Positions 44,868 to 55,190 of a stretch of 64,000 bases of DNA are shown here, piece after piece. The notes beneath the pieces are model-generated. The model did not search any database. It was given only the letters and a program-made list of their open reading frames with translations, and was not told the origin of the DNA. Origin of the DNA: Acanthococcus lagerstroemiae (lineage: Eukaryota > Arthropoda > Insecta > Hemiptera > Eriococcidae); NCBI GenBank assembly GCA_031841125.1, contig CM063113.1, positions 15,397,312-15,461,311 on the forward strand. Reading direction: 5' to 3'. Each line of letters begins with the position of its first letter. Within the stretch, counting starts at the first letter, position 1. The translations under genes and the position numbers were made by a program.

Positions 44868-47800
44868 TTTATTTTATTTACAGCTTTTTGTTCGGATGTG
44901 CGAGGGGTACTCACGTCACCGAACGCGCCCACAGACGGGCATTCTTATCGTCCTCCTCCCCCCATCCCTTCCTAATCTTCTCATAGAATTCCAAAAGATT
45001 TTAAAATTTCATATCTCCATCTTGTGGGCGGCCTACCCCTCTTCCTTTTCCATTCCCTAGGCGACCATTCTTCTGCTAATCTACCCCATTTTTCTTCTCC
45101 CCTCACCATATATGCCCTACAAAGCTCAGTTTCAACTTTTTGACCCTCCAGCCTATATCCTCGGCTCCAGTGGCTTTTATTATTTCTTCTAGCTTAATCC
45201 TGTCCTTGATTCTAATCTTCATTACGCTACGCAACATTCTAAAGTACGTTATCCTCAATTTTTCGTATTGCCCTCTAGTCAATGACCAGGATTGGGCTCC
45301 GTACGTGAGAATGGGTATCACACATTGCTCTAATCTTTTGATTTTCGTTTTTAGTGGTAGGTTACCTTTGAGAAGTGTCCTGTGCGCCCAAAAGGTTTTC
45401 CACGCTCTATTAGTCCTCACACCTAGCTTCACTTTTCCTCTGTCTTCAAAAGCGATCATTTGGCCCAAATAATTATATTCTTTGACAATTTTTATATCTT
45501 CCCCTCTTACCTGAAACCCTTCGCATCCTAGGTTAGACTTTACTTTAGTCTTGGAGAAGTTCATTGTCAACCCCACTCTCTCGCTTTCAATACTGAGCTC
45601 CTCTGCCATATTTTTCAGCTCTTCCAGATTGTTATTCATTAATATTATATCGTCGGTGAAGCGTAGGTTATTCAACCTTTGACCATTCATTTTCACCCCT
45701 TTCCCCTCCCATTTCAATTTTTTGAAGACTTCCTCCAGGACTGCGTTGAACAGGGTTGGGGAGAGTGGATCCCACTGTTTTACCCCTTTCTCTATATTAA
45801 AGACTTCCCCAACCCTGTACAATCTTACGTACACTTTTGTTTTCCCGTACCATCTTCCGAGTACTCTTATAATATCGCTGTTCACCCCCTAGTTAGACAA
45901 CGCATCCCACACCGCCCAATGATAAACCGAATCGAATGCCTTGTTATAATCAATAAACTATGAGCCCCAATGGTACGCTATATTCCCTCATTTTTTCCAA
46001 AATCTGATTCACTGTGAAAATGTGGTCAATCGTTTAATACCCCTTCCTGAATCCAGGTTGTTCCCTTGGTTGGTTCCAGTCCGAAATTCCGAATATTCTA
46101 TTTTTTACTATTTTATCGAAAATTTTATTTATATTCGAAGTCAGGCTTATTGGTCTATAATTATTTAGCTCGCTTCTGTCGCATTTTTTATGTATTAATA
46201 TTATTTCAGTTCTGTTTCGAGCAATCGGTTGTAAAATGTTGCCATAAATGATGCAAAAGCGTTTGCTAGGAATCTCAATATCTCATTCTCCATTCCATCC
46301 GGCCCTGTAACTTTACCCTTTTTTGCTGTTACTAGGACTTTCCAGACTTCTCTCAGAAGACATGGAGTATTTTCTTCTCCTCCCCTTTCTTCGTCCACTT
46401 CTCCATCTTGGTTTCCCCCTCTTATCTCCATGTCGTTCTCCACAAGGTTACCCCAACTTCTTTTGCTTTCCTGTTTTTTTCGCTTGAGTAAAGTTCCTTA
46501 AAAAATTCAGTGGCCTCTTTAATTATCTCCTCCCTACCACACAGCTTAATTTTGGAGCTTTTTGCTTTGATAGCTGGGAGTAAATTTTTCCCGTTCATCA
46601 GAGCCATACGCGCCTTCTTGCTTGATCCACTTTCTTCCAGTATTTCTGCAATCATTTCTTGGTCATACTCTCTTATATCCCTTCTAATATTTCTTTTAAT
46701 TAGTTTCTTAATTTCGCCCAATTCTATTTGATCCCTCTGAGTCAGGTTGTCTTTGAACCTTAATTCAGTTCGTTTATCGATAAGGCCCTTTGTTTCCACG
46801 CTAATCTCGTCATTGGTTGTATGCCTAGTTTTCCTTTCCCCAACCAACTTTACCACCCCATTGATGGCGTCCTCCATCCAATCGTATTCCTCTTGTAGTC
46901 CAGGAAATGAGGTACCTTTAGCCAGCTTCAACTTCTCCTCACCAGCATTTTGTTCGCCTCCTCCCATCTGTACACTGGTATAATCCATTTCCCCTTCGCT
47001 TCCTTTTCCCTGCTATTCGTGGGGTCAGGGGGAGGGAGGTCCACGTTTACTCTTATCAACCTATGGTCTGATGAGAACTCAAATCCGTTTATAACTTCAA
47101 ATTTCTTCACCATTCTCAGGTCGTTTATGAGAATATGGTCCAGTTCGAACCTTGTTTTATTGTCAGGAGATTGCCAAGTCCATTTCTTCATAAAAGATTT
47201 GTTCCAAAAGGTATTCACAATTTTAAGTTTTGCCCTAACGTCACTTCAATTAACCGTTCCCCGTTTTCGTTGGTTTCCCCGATTCTAAATTCTCCCAAAA
47301 CTTGTGACTGAGGAGAGTCTTCTCCTACTCTTGCTTTCCAATCTCCCATCGCTATTGTGTGATATCCCCTCTCACTTATTATTGTTTCTTCCACTAACTT
47401 GAAAAAATCCTCTGCCTCCTCCCGTGGAGCTACATTGGTAAGCGCATACACCTGGATTATTGATAACAGTTTCCCTTTCCCCATATCTAGTTTCAATACT
47501 GCAATCCTCTCTGAAACCCCTTTTATCGTGACTAATCTTGCACCCCATTTTTTGTTCACATAAAAGCCCACTCCTCGGTGGCCCCTAGTTTATCCAAAAT
47601 AGTATAAGAGATTTCCATTCTCCCTTTCTATCATTTTCTCCCCTTCCCTTCTTCTTTCAGATAATCCAATCACATTCCGCTTTATCTTCTCCAGTGTTTT
47701 TTCAAGTTCGTACAATCTGGGTTCACCCACAAGGCTTTGGCAATTGTAGTGTAAAATTTGTAGGGGTGTCCTGCTCTTCCTCCCCTCCTTTGACCCTTTA

Positions 47801-47895
47801 TTACTTTTTTGCCCCGGAATTTCCGTGAACTTGCTGGACGATAAGTTTTCGCAGGCTTCTGCCCTCGCGGCGCCTGCCTCCCGTCTTGGGGGGGT
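44868..47895 (-). mobile_element. Nearly full-length RTE-like LINE B inside the hAT element, 14-bp TSD
   Basis: Flanks TACAGTATCCGAAT (44854-44867) and TACAGTATTCGAAT (47896-47909) are a 14-bp duplication with one mismatch. The element is 3028 bp, close to the usual 3-3.3 kb of RTE-like elements, and includes endonuclease, linker, RT and C-terminal region. It ends at the TSD with an AATAAAATAAAA tail on the minus strand. The G-run at 47888-47894 marks its 5' end. Confidence 0.9.
44990..47760 (-). pseudogene. Endonuclease-RT polyprotein of LINE B
   Basis: On the minus strand: the start of the endonuclease (NCQSLVGEPRLYELEKTLEK-like, near 47690-47760); GVGFYVNKKWGARLV and HTIAMGDWKARVGED (47215-47571); WTWQSPDNKTRFELDHILI and FSSDHRLIRVNVDL (46928-47218); a linker (46422-46988); VTGPDGMENEIL (46201-46443); and the RT core VKQWDPLSPTLFNAVLEEVF, LRFTDDIIL, ILTYGAQSWSLTRGQ (45103-45885). 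It ends with RGRPPTRWRYEI near 45020. The catalytic box is FTDD (45649-45660), not FADD, and RQGD has become KQWD. Several stops and frameshifts are present. Confidence 0.85.
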
Positions 47896-47984
47896 TACAG
47901 TATTCGAATAAGACTATTAAATACTGTATCTGTAGTTGTATCCGTTTACAAATACAACTGTTGTTTTTTTTTGTCCCAAAATAC

Positions 47985-49005
47985 ACAACATGAAGGAGAA
48001 GTTTTCAAAGTTCGAGAAAAAATCAAATTTGAACAACTAATTTGAACTCAGCGTGAAAAATTGAGTGGAAAACAGTTGTGAACCTTGAAATCTTTTGATT
48101 TATTTTCAATTTTGAAAATTTTTTGTCGTGTGATTTTTGGGGCGAAACATTTTCGGAGAGCTTCGGCCTCAGGAATGGTGGTGCTAGTTACTTTATTTCT
48201 CGTGACAAGGTCAAATCCGTCGTCAAAATTGAGCTACATCCAGTCATTTTTTTGACCAATTTCACCAACATTATAGAAGGTACACTCGGAAACGGAGCGT
48301 CACCGCCAACTTTGAACTCGACGTGAAAAACTGAGCAGAAAACAGTCGCAAAGTTGGAATTTTAATGTTTTTTGGGTCGAAAAAATTTTCGGGGGGCTTG
48401 GCCTCGGGAATGATGCTCTTCATTTCTTGTGACAAATTCAAATCTATTGTCAAAATTGAGCTACAGTCATTTCTCGACCAATTTCACCTACATTTTGGCA
48501 CGTATCTCAGAAACAGAGCGTCACTGCAAAATTTTATTTGAACTGAGCGTGAAAAATTGAGTGAAAGACAGTCGTGAACTTATAATTTTAGATTTTTTTC
48601 CCAATTTTTAAAATGTTTCTATCATGTGATTTATGGGCCGAAAGATTTTCGCAGAACTTCGACCTTGAGAATGGAGCTAGTTACTAAATTTCTTGTGATA
48701 AATTCAAATCCGTCGCCAAAACTGAGCAAGAGACATTTTTTGATCAATTTGACCAACATTTTGGAGCGACAACGCCAAATTTGAGGGACGATTTTGAATT
48801 CAGCGTGAAAAATTGAGTGGGAAGCATTCGTTGACTTACAATTTTTGACTATTTTCCAACTTTGAAAATTTCTCTATCATTTTGTGTTTTTTGGTGCGAA
48901 ATAATTTTTGGGAACTTCGGTCTCGGGAATGGTGCCAATTACTTGATTTCTGGTAACAAATTCAAATCTGTCAACAAAATTGAGCTGCAGTAATTTTTTG
49001 TGAAA
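47985..49005 (+). repeat. Tandem array inside the hAT-type element, units of 226-270 bp
   Basis: TTGAACTCAGCGTGAAAAAT starts units at 48042, 48312, 48538 and 48794 (variants). Within units, CAGTCGTGAAC, GGGCGAAAAATTTTCGG, CTTCGGCCTCGGGAATGG, TTTCTCGTGACAAATTCAAA, CGTCAAAATTGAGCTACA and TTGACCAATTTCACCAACAT recur in the same order. Divergence between units is 15-25% by eye. The array ends before the right terminal inverted repeat. Confidence 0.85.
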
Positions 49006-49170
49006 AAGTATCTGTATGCGATTTCTCACGAATACAACTACTCTATCTGTATTCGCAAATATGAACGAATACAAACTACAATATTGTAGCTGTAGTTACG
49101 AATACTTTGCGCAACTAGTATTTGTATTTAGCAGTTGCTGTATTTGGATACTATTTGCCCAACACTGGTC

Positions 49171-50110
49171 TTATGACCGGTTTGATGCAGCTCTCCATTT
49201 CTCCCTATCAGAACACTTACAATTCACATTCTTGATTATCTGCTGAACATACTGGAATCTTTGCCGACCTACCCAGTTCTTTCCTTCCACTCTTCCTTCT
49301 AGCAGCAGTGATATTATTCCTGGGTGCCTCAAGTAATGCCCTATTAGTTTATCTCTCCTCCTCTTCAGACAATTCCAAATATCCATGTTACCCCCTACTC
49401 TGTTGAGTAGGGGGTAACATATTTCAAAATATTACTTTTTCGATAAAATGCTAATTTGGCTTGTGCTATTCTACTACTAATATCCCGTTTACTCCTTCCG
49501 TCTTTTGTTATTTTACTCCCTAAATAGCAAAACTCGCTTACTTTCTCAATCTTTTCCTGCCCAATATTTATATTTTAAGCTATCATGTTGACATCGATTA
49601 CACACCATTACTTTATTTTTATTTATTCTCGTATGATATTCTACACGCAAAATCTCCTCCATTCCTTCAGCTAATAAGGCAATATCATCTGCAAACCTCA
49701 GCATCTTTTTTTCGCTCTCCATGTACAGTTGACTCTCAACCCGAGCCCAGGAATCCACCCTTTCGAGTCTTAGCCCGCTTTTCTTCTTGCCGAAAAACCG
49801 GCCTAGGTCAAAATGTAGCGAGTTGCTACGTGGGCTCGAACCCAGAACCTTCGAATTCCGAGAGCAGCGCGCCATCCACTCGGCCAACCGACTCCATGTA
49901 CAGTTACAGCCTCTTTAAATTTTTCTTTTACTCGTATTTATTTCATAGCCCACTCTATGTACAGATTAAATAATACGGGAGATAAGGAGCACCCCTGCCT
50001 CACACCTTTTTCTATATTAGCCTCTCTTTTTTCCCCTTCTATTCTTAATGTGGCTCTCTGTCCATTATATAAGTTTAAAATAACTTGTCTTTCTTTAAAT
50101 TTTATTCGTA
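49171..50110 (-). pseudogene. RT and C-terminus of LINE L
   Basis: On the minus strand, YNGQRATLRIEGEKREANIE, KGVRQGCSLSPVLFNLYIEW (around 49960-50090) is cut by the SINE. It resumes with MLRFADDIALLAEGMEEI (FADD at 49684-49695) and, after frame changes, the C-terminal KLIGHYLRHPGIISLLLEGR, VEGKNWVGRQRF and WRAASNRS (49171-49386). The catalytic residues are preserved on both sides of the SINE. The predicted 113-codon frame at 49546-49887 is a fusion of SINE and RT sequence, not a real protein. Confidence 0.85.
49717..49905 (-). mobile_element. tRNA-derived SINE, type 1, copy B, with perfect 14-bp TSD
   Basis: Body 49731-49891, flanked by identical CTCCATGTACAGTT at 49717-49730 and 49892-49905. 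The minus strand reads GTCGGTTGGCCGAGTGG (A-box), GGGTTCGAGCCC (B-box), then GGCAAGAAGAAAAGCGGG and a CGAAAGGGTGGATTCC tail. It lacks about 40 bp of the middle compared with copy A (5848-6067). The perfect TSD suggests a fairly recent insertion. Confidence 0.92.
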
Positions 50111-50125
50111 TCTTTTTTTAGAACA

Positions 50126-50643
50126 TTAAAACTACTTGAGCATAAATTCATCGAGCATACTCGGCCTCGCATCTCTGTTCTAGGCTCGGTTTTTTACAGC
50201 ATTGGAAACAATCAGTTGTAGAGAATTGGATATCTCAGCTCCCCAAATCCCACGATTCCGTTTCTTTGCAGATTAGAGGGAAGAGGCGGCAAATATAGAG
50301 ACAGCCTGAAAGATAACGACTGATCAACGTGAAATCGCATTGAGGTATTTTCTGAATGATCTTTTCTGAAATGTCTCTCGGTTTTTCACGGTCTCTTACA
50401 ACTAAATTGTGCATTTCGTCATACTTGCGAGGGTAACAGGTTGGTAAAGAGCCTCATGACCAAATTATTACTCAACAACTATCATGGTTTCCGTCTTCAT
50501 ACCAGCAGGTTCTTCATGACACGTTTTATAATGGCTTTCAGCTGCTGCAAGGGGCATCAAATTAAGAGACCCCTTGAAATTGTTTTCAGAGCTTTTCACA
50601 GGATTTTATCATCTTTTATTCACTCATACACCTAACGTTAGAA
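50126..50643. other. Unassigned sequence
   Basis: Nothing recognisable between LINE L and the R1 module. Confidence 0.3.
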
Positions 50644-50733
50644 CGCGATACTCGAAAGGGTAGATTCTGGGGCCACGGGTGCACGGTCTGGGGCGCCACT
50701 TTGGCATGCGTGCACTGCCACACGCTCCACCAA
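50644..50733 (+). mobile_element. Isolated R1 LINE 3'-end module, 90 bp
   Basis: It begins CGCGATACTCGAAAGGGTAG and ends GGCATGCGTGCACTGCCACA then CGCTCCACCA, matching the last 90 bp of the R1 copies at 41200-41290 and 59620-59690. A heavily 5'-truncated insertion without poly(A). Confidence 0.75.
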
Positions 50734-52051
50734 ACATTACTCCTACAGCTGGATATCGCAAACGCTCACGTGATCATAATGTACTCAGAAAATACCCGGA
50801 ATACGAGCACAAGGGAGGCTGTGCCACTGCAATGTAAAACTATATTGTTGCTATAGACGTGGATGGTTGTTTGTACGTTTTAAAAATTCGACTGACTACT
50901 TTTTGCAACCAGAACCAAACCGATTTAGAAAGCAGACAGAACACACAGCGAAGTGACTAAGCTACTTTCGGTTGTAGTTATAGATAATAATTATTGTACT
51001 CATGGTTGTAGTGCTACATGAGTCGAGACAGAAATACAAAGCGTTTACCATCACATGGAGGTTCATTGTCGAGGAATACCACACTGAACGGTATTGTCTT
51101 TCGATAATAGAAGAAATAGGACAGGTGGCAAACGGGACGATGAGTGCCGAGACTAACGGAAGAAGTGTATTACATGAACCATTAAATTATGACTTGCGAC
51201 TGGATTTATTATACGGATTGGAATGTCAATTGCACAAGTCGCGGACGAAGTGTTGATCGAAGCGAGTCCATTCAAGAATCTCGCGAATACAGATAAAACG
51301 GTACCTAATCTACTTGTTCCGGGATTTGTTAAACAAATATAATCGAACAAGTACACCTATGCACAGCATTAACGACAGTATTGAAAGCTGGACAAGAAAC
51401 TGAAAAACGAAAACACCCATATTTCAGCAGAGAAAATTTCAAACGACCGGCAAGAATGTGGCCTCTTGACACGACAGAGAAAAGAGCAAATTACCCTAAA
51501 TTACTTGTGTTAGCTGGATGGTCGTTATTGTATTCTTGTAGCCGGATAGAATAGATTTCGATTTGCATTCGAACGAGGTGATGTTCAGATTACCCGCTGG
51601 GTACAGTGAGACAGTGAAAGTTATGGAGACTTAGTATAAGAAACAAATTTATGAATGCCAATACACGAAACATGATATCTGAAGGTCGAAGGAACGACAT
51701 TAAGCTATTACAATGCTCTAATGCTAGTGATAAATGTAAGAAGCCGTACAGTCTCGCGAAGCAATATATCGCTTGTTTCAAAAAGTGATAATTTTAACAA
51801 ATGAGTAGCACGAATTATTTTAAGTTGTACGTATGTAGTTTGTTGTTAGCAAAGCCTTCAGCCATGAAGTAAAAATGCATGAAATGTCAAAATTTGTTTT
51901 TCCTGTCTGTCTAGATTCGTTCATGTGGAGAAGTCGAACATGCAGTGTTTACAACCGGAAGTCAGAACGGTTTTAGTTGATTGATGCTTTTCGTCTTGAT
52001 GAGCGATTTACGCAGGTTCGACTGAAGGTTGAAAATTTTCCGAAGACGCAT
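50734..52051. other. Unassigned sequence
   Basis: No element or gene is recognised. The short open frames (for example 51002-51256) have no identifiable content. Confidence 0.3.
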
Positions 52052-52295
52052 CAATTGAAGGGTAAAGAATCATAAATTCACACTTCCCATTTTACTTCAA
52101 ATGCGCAAATAGGCAAAATACTGTACACGGGTGCAGGAATATCTTTGCTGCGCCTGTGAATGTGCGATATGTATAACATACTCAACGTTCACAGGCGCAG
52201 AAAAAATATTCCGGCACCTGTGTACAGTATTGTGCCTATTTGCGCCCTTGAAGTGAAATAGCAAATGTGAGTTTTGATTCTTTACCCTTCAATTG
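52052..52295. mobile_element. 244-bp near-perfect palindrome (foldback element or MITE)
   Basis: The left half begins CAATTGAAGGGTAAAGAATC and the right half ends with its complement. Arms of about 120 bp match through GCGCAAATAGGC, ATACTGTACAC, GGTGC, GGAATAT and CTGCGCCTGTGAA, with only scattered mismatches. The centre near 52173 is almost loop-free. No tRNA head and no coding sequence. Its RNA would form one long hairpin. No clear TSD was found. It could be a foldback DNA element or a hairpin small-RNA precursor. Confidence 0.85.
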
Positions 52296-53829
52296 TCCAT
52301 GCCCTTAAAATGAAGGTTACCAGTATAATCCTGTTACAGAACAGAGAATTCAATCTGTATCGGAAAGGGGTAGGCAGCTAGGCACTGAGTACTTAGATCT
52401 GAGTGAGTGAGGGAGACCAGTCCCAAATCAGAAACGCTAATTTTAAAAACGAAAACTTTTTCTCATTACTTGTCAGAAACCATCGAATAGCAAGGTCGGT
52501 CAGAGTGCAGGAGAGGGTAATTGATGCAAAAAAGGTGTTCTGTCACTTATTCTAAAAATAGAAATGAATTATAAGTTTCGAGTATATGTAAATAGTTATT
52601 TTTAGAATAATTTATTTATTTTCGCATTATTCATTCAGATCTACCGGCAGTTAACATCCGCGAACAGAGCCTGTTAATGCCCTATACTGTTTTCAGGAGC
52701 GTGGGCTCGACTCCACACGGATAGTAGAACTGAAACGCGATAATAGGTTGGATCTTAAGAGCAAAGAATTCAGGTTAGTTGATTCATTGCATCAAATTCA
52801 AGGCAAAGGTGTCACGATTAAAACTCTTTCTTCCCTGTCTTTATTCGAAACCTCGTACGTCACCGTTAAAATGGAAGAACTTGCAAACCTGACTTTGGAA
52901 AACAGTTTTCTCTGAACTAAAAAGTAAAAACCGGCTAGCACCTCTGTGTTTGTATACCTGAAAGTTGAAAAACTGGAGTGGTGCATCAGTCACCTCAAAA
53001 TCCAGCTCGAGTAGGAAGCAACCAGTGATCCAGTCAAGAGTTATCAGACAGCGAAAAAGACAGACAGACAGTCTTTACCCGTTTAGAAAAACGGAGTTGA
53101 GAGCCAGGATCTCTTCAGCTATCTGCATTGTGCCTGTGCTGGTGCATTCATATTGTCATTTTACAATTTCACCCACAATTTTCTAATAAGATTCGTATTT
53201 TCGAGACAGCGAAAATCTGTACAACGTATCACTGCTTCCTAGCAAATCCCTAATTAGAATTTTTTACCATCCCCTAGAAATTAAGGTCATTAATCCACGC
53301 TCGACGCAGTTAGGTATCAGCTCTTGCAATGGCAGTACACACTACCATAAAACAGATTGCGATATTTCCTATAAAATTTCCTATAAAAAGCTATTTTCAA
53401 GACATACATGTGAAGCAGCCCACAGATGGTACCTCAAACTGTGGCTCGTCACTTCAAAAGGCCTAATGTCCACATGAAAAATTCTTTGTTTACGATCTCC
53501 TGCCATTGATAAGTTGTGCGGATCGAATCGCGAGTTATGTCAACAAATTAGCTGGTGGTTCCATCCAGCATCCAACCTCAGGTATGACTGACGATTCAAT
53601 CTGCACATTTTATTAGCGTCACGAAGTTGCATAGTAAATGTAACAAAGAATTTTTCATGACACTAAAAATATTTGGTCGTGACGGGTCCTAGACTTCGAC
53701 TGGACGAAAATACACAATGAAGGTCAATATTATCAAGGTTACAGGACAGTAGCAGCAACCAATACTATGAGCAACCATGGTAAAGTGCAAATGTCAGGCG
53801 ACGAGTTAACCAGGCGTTGGAGATGCTCA
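52296..53829. other. Unassigned sequence
   Basis: No element or gene is recognised. Frames are short and without motifs. Confidence 0.3.
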
Positions 53830-55190
53830 CTCAGTAGGTCGAGTCGGCAGAGCTGTGCTTGGTGGTACAGAAGACGGCGGCGGTATTGTTTACGACGCGA
53901 CACAAGTACTGCCCTTCCACCTTTGTCCTCAAAGATGTGGAGATTGGGCTCTGTACAGCCCTTCGACGGAAAGTTACTGTTCAAATAGCACTTTAGGTGG
54001 TCTAATATCAAACCTAGGAGGATCGAGGGAGAAGAGAAAGATGTGTTCGTGAACGCCATCACACGTCGGTCCTCCTATATGGGGCACCAGTATTTGCCGA
54101 CGCCATTAAGATACCCTACAGGAGAGCGGATATTGAACACATCCAGCGAAAAGCCGTGATGAGGTGTGTCAGTGCGTACCACACTGTTGCTTCGGAGGCA
54201 GTAGGCATGTTAACCTGAATACCACGGATCGAACTCAATGTCAGGGAAATAACGGAGGTATACGTTGCGAAGAAGAGAGCGAAGACGAAACGGGAGGAAC
54301 TTCGGGTCAAGCTGGACACCCAGCAGTCAATGCTTCATTGGAAGGACACACTTGCCCAGTCAACCAAGGGCGAGTGGACTCGAGCACTAATACACTACCT
54401 CGATCAGTGGCCAGGTAGGTCCCATGAGGAACTGAACTTCCACCTAACCCAAGTTCTGAGCGGCTACGGGTTCTTCGGCACTTACATCGGACGGTGATAG
54501 CGCCGAGCCCCGTGTGCACGCACTGTGAGCGAGGAGTAAAGAACACTGGCACACCTTGTTGGAGTGCGAGGCCTGAGAGCAGCAAAGGCGCGAGACGGTA
54601 GCAAAGATCAATCCCGACAACAACGCCAGCGACACCGATGACGGCGTGATTGGCCGTTTCGCGCCGGACACCTTGGGTCGGGAAATGCAGAAGAGTAGAA
54701 GCGGATGGAACCGGGTGTCGGTCTTTATCTCGACCATCAAGAAGAAGAATATGGAGATGGAATGGTCGAGGCAGAGGGCTGACGAACAAAGCTTGGCCCA
54801 CACCGGACACAACGACTCCGTATCATCTTAGAGCTGCTGCAGCTGCTCCGGATCTTCCGGCAAGGTTCACTCCGTCGCTACCACTTTCCAGTGTCGCCGC
54901 ATACACAAGGACGAGGAGGCGAGGGGTGAAGAAAAGAAGCGCAGTCCGGCTGTGGTGCACTCAAATTCTAGGTTAATGCCGAGTGACCGTTGCTTCGGTC
55001 AGTAGGGTGTCCCACAGTGGCCCTCGTAGGACAGCGCGAATCCGAAGGCAGGAGAGGCGAAATAGGTGCCCGGATCAGCTTCAAGACGTCCCTCTGGTCA
55101 CTGCTACGATGTTTCCGGAGGCCAAGGATGCGGTGTCTGGGGAGCCACTTTAGCATGCGTGCATCGCCATACGCTCCACCAAAGGAACTT
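53830..55190 (+). mobile_element. R1/TRAS-like LINE (LINE G), 3' part
   Basis: Plus-strand R1-type element covering the end of the RT, the C-terminal region and the complete 3' UTR, terminating with TAGCATGCGTGCATCGCCAT and ACGCTCCACCA at 55150-55190. 3' UTR blocks (CAGTAGGGTGTCCCAC, GGACAGCGCGAAT, CCTCTGGTCACTG) are shared with the copies at 40743-41290 and 58725-58960. It lacks poly(A). Confidence 0.82.
53840..54830 (+). pseudogene. C-terminal polyprotein relic of R1 LINE G
   Basis: In different plus-strand frames: KTAAVLFTTRHKY and DVEIGLCTAL (53850-53970); LLYGAPVFADAIKIPYRRAD and IEHIQRKAVMRCVSAYHT (54070-54190); LDTQQSMLHWKDTLAQSTK, WTRALIHYLDQW and ELNFHLTQVLSGYGFFGTYI (54310-54500); and RSRSGWNRVSVFISTIKKKN (54646-54831). 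The LTQVLSGYG segment precedes the Cys-His motif region in R1-type elements; here the Cys/His part is broken by stops. Not functional. Confidence 0.8.

Larger units (their letters stand above)
44800..49175. mobile_element. hAT-type element with internal tandem repeats, 8-bp TSD
   Basis: The element spans 44808-49167, or about 1.3 kb once the nested LINE (44868-47895) is removed. Ends are CGGTGTTGGGCAGTATCTAA and, on the other strand, CAGTGTTGGGCAAATAGTAT, with further subterminal inverted blocks such as GTATCTGTAGTT. It is flanked by perfect 8-bp repeats GTCTTATG (44800-44807, 49168-49175). No transposase is visible, so it is non-autonomous. Its interior carries a tandem array (47985-49005). 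Confidence 0.88.
44771..50125 (-). mobile_element. RTE-like LINE L, interrupted by a hAT element and a SINE
   Basis: Minus-strand LINE whose coding end lies at 49170-50125. Its 3' UTR (CTGCATCAAACCGGTCATAA on the minus strand) is broken at 49175, where a hAT-type element is inserted. The UTR resumes at 44807 and ends in the tail (ATC)n, seen as GATGATGATGATGATGAT at 44772-44790. Inside the RT a SINE sits at 49731-49891. Two independent insertions with clean TSDs therefore split one LINE. The second RTE-like lineage in the window, akin to LINE K by its GHYLRHPG / LEGRVEG end. Confidence 0.85.

Noticed and set aside
47985..49005. CRISPR-like or coding repeat domain
   Set aside because: Units of 226-270 bp without spacer logic, interrupted frames, and located inside transposon termini.
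49546..49887. 113-codon minus-strand frame as a protein
   Set aside because: It is a chance read-through from SINE sequence into a LINE reverse transcriptase.
51002..51256. 84-codon frame as a gene
   Set aside because: No motif, no neighbouring signals, overlapping minus-strand frame of similar quality.
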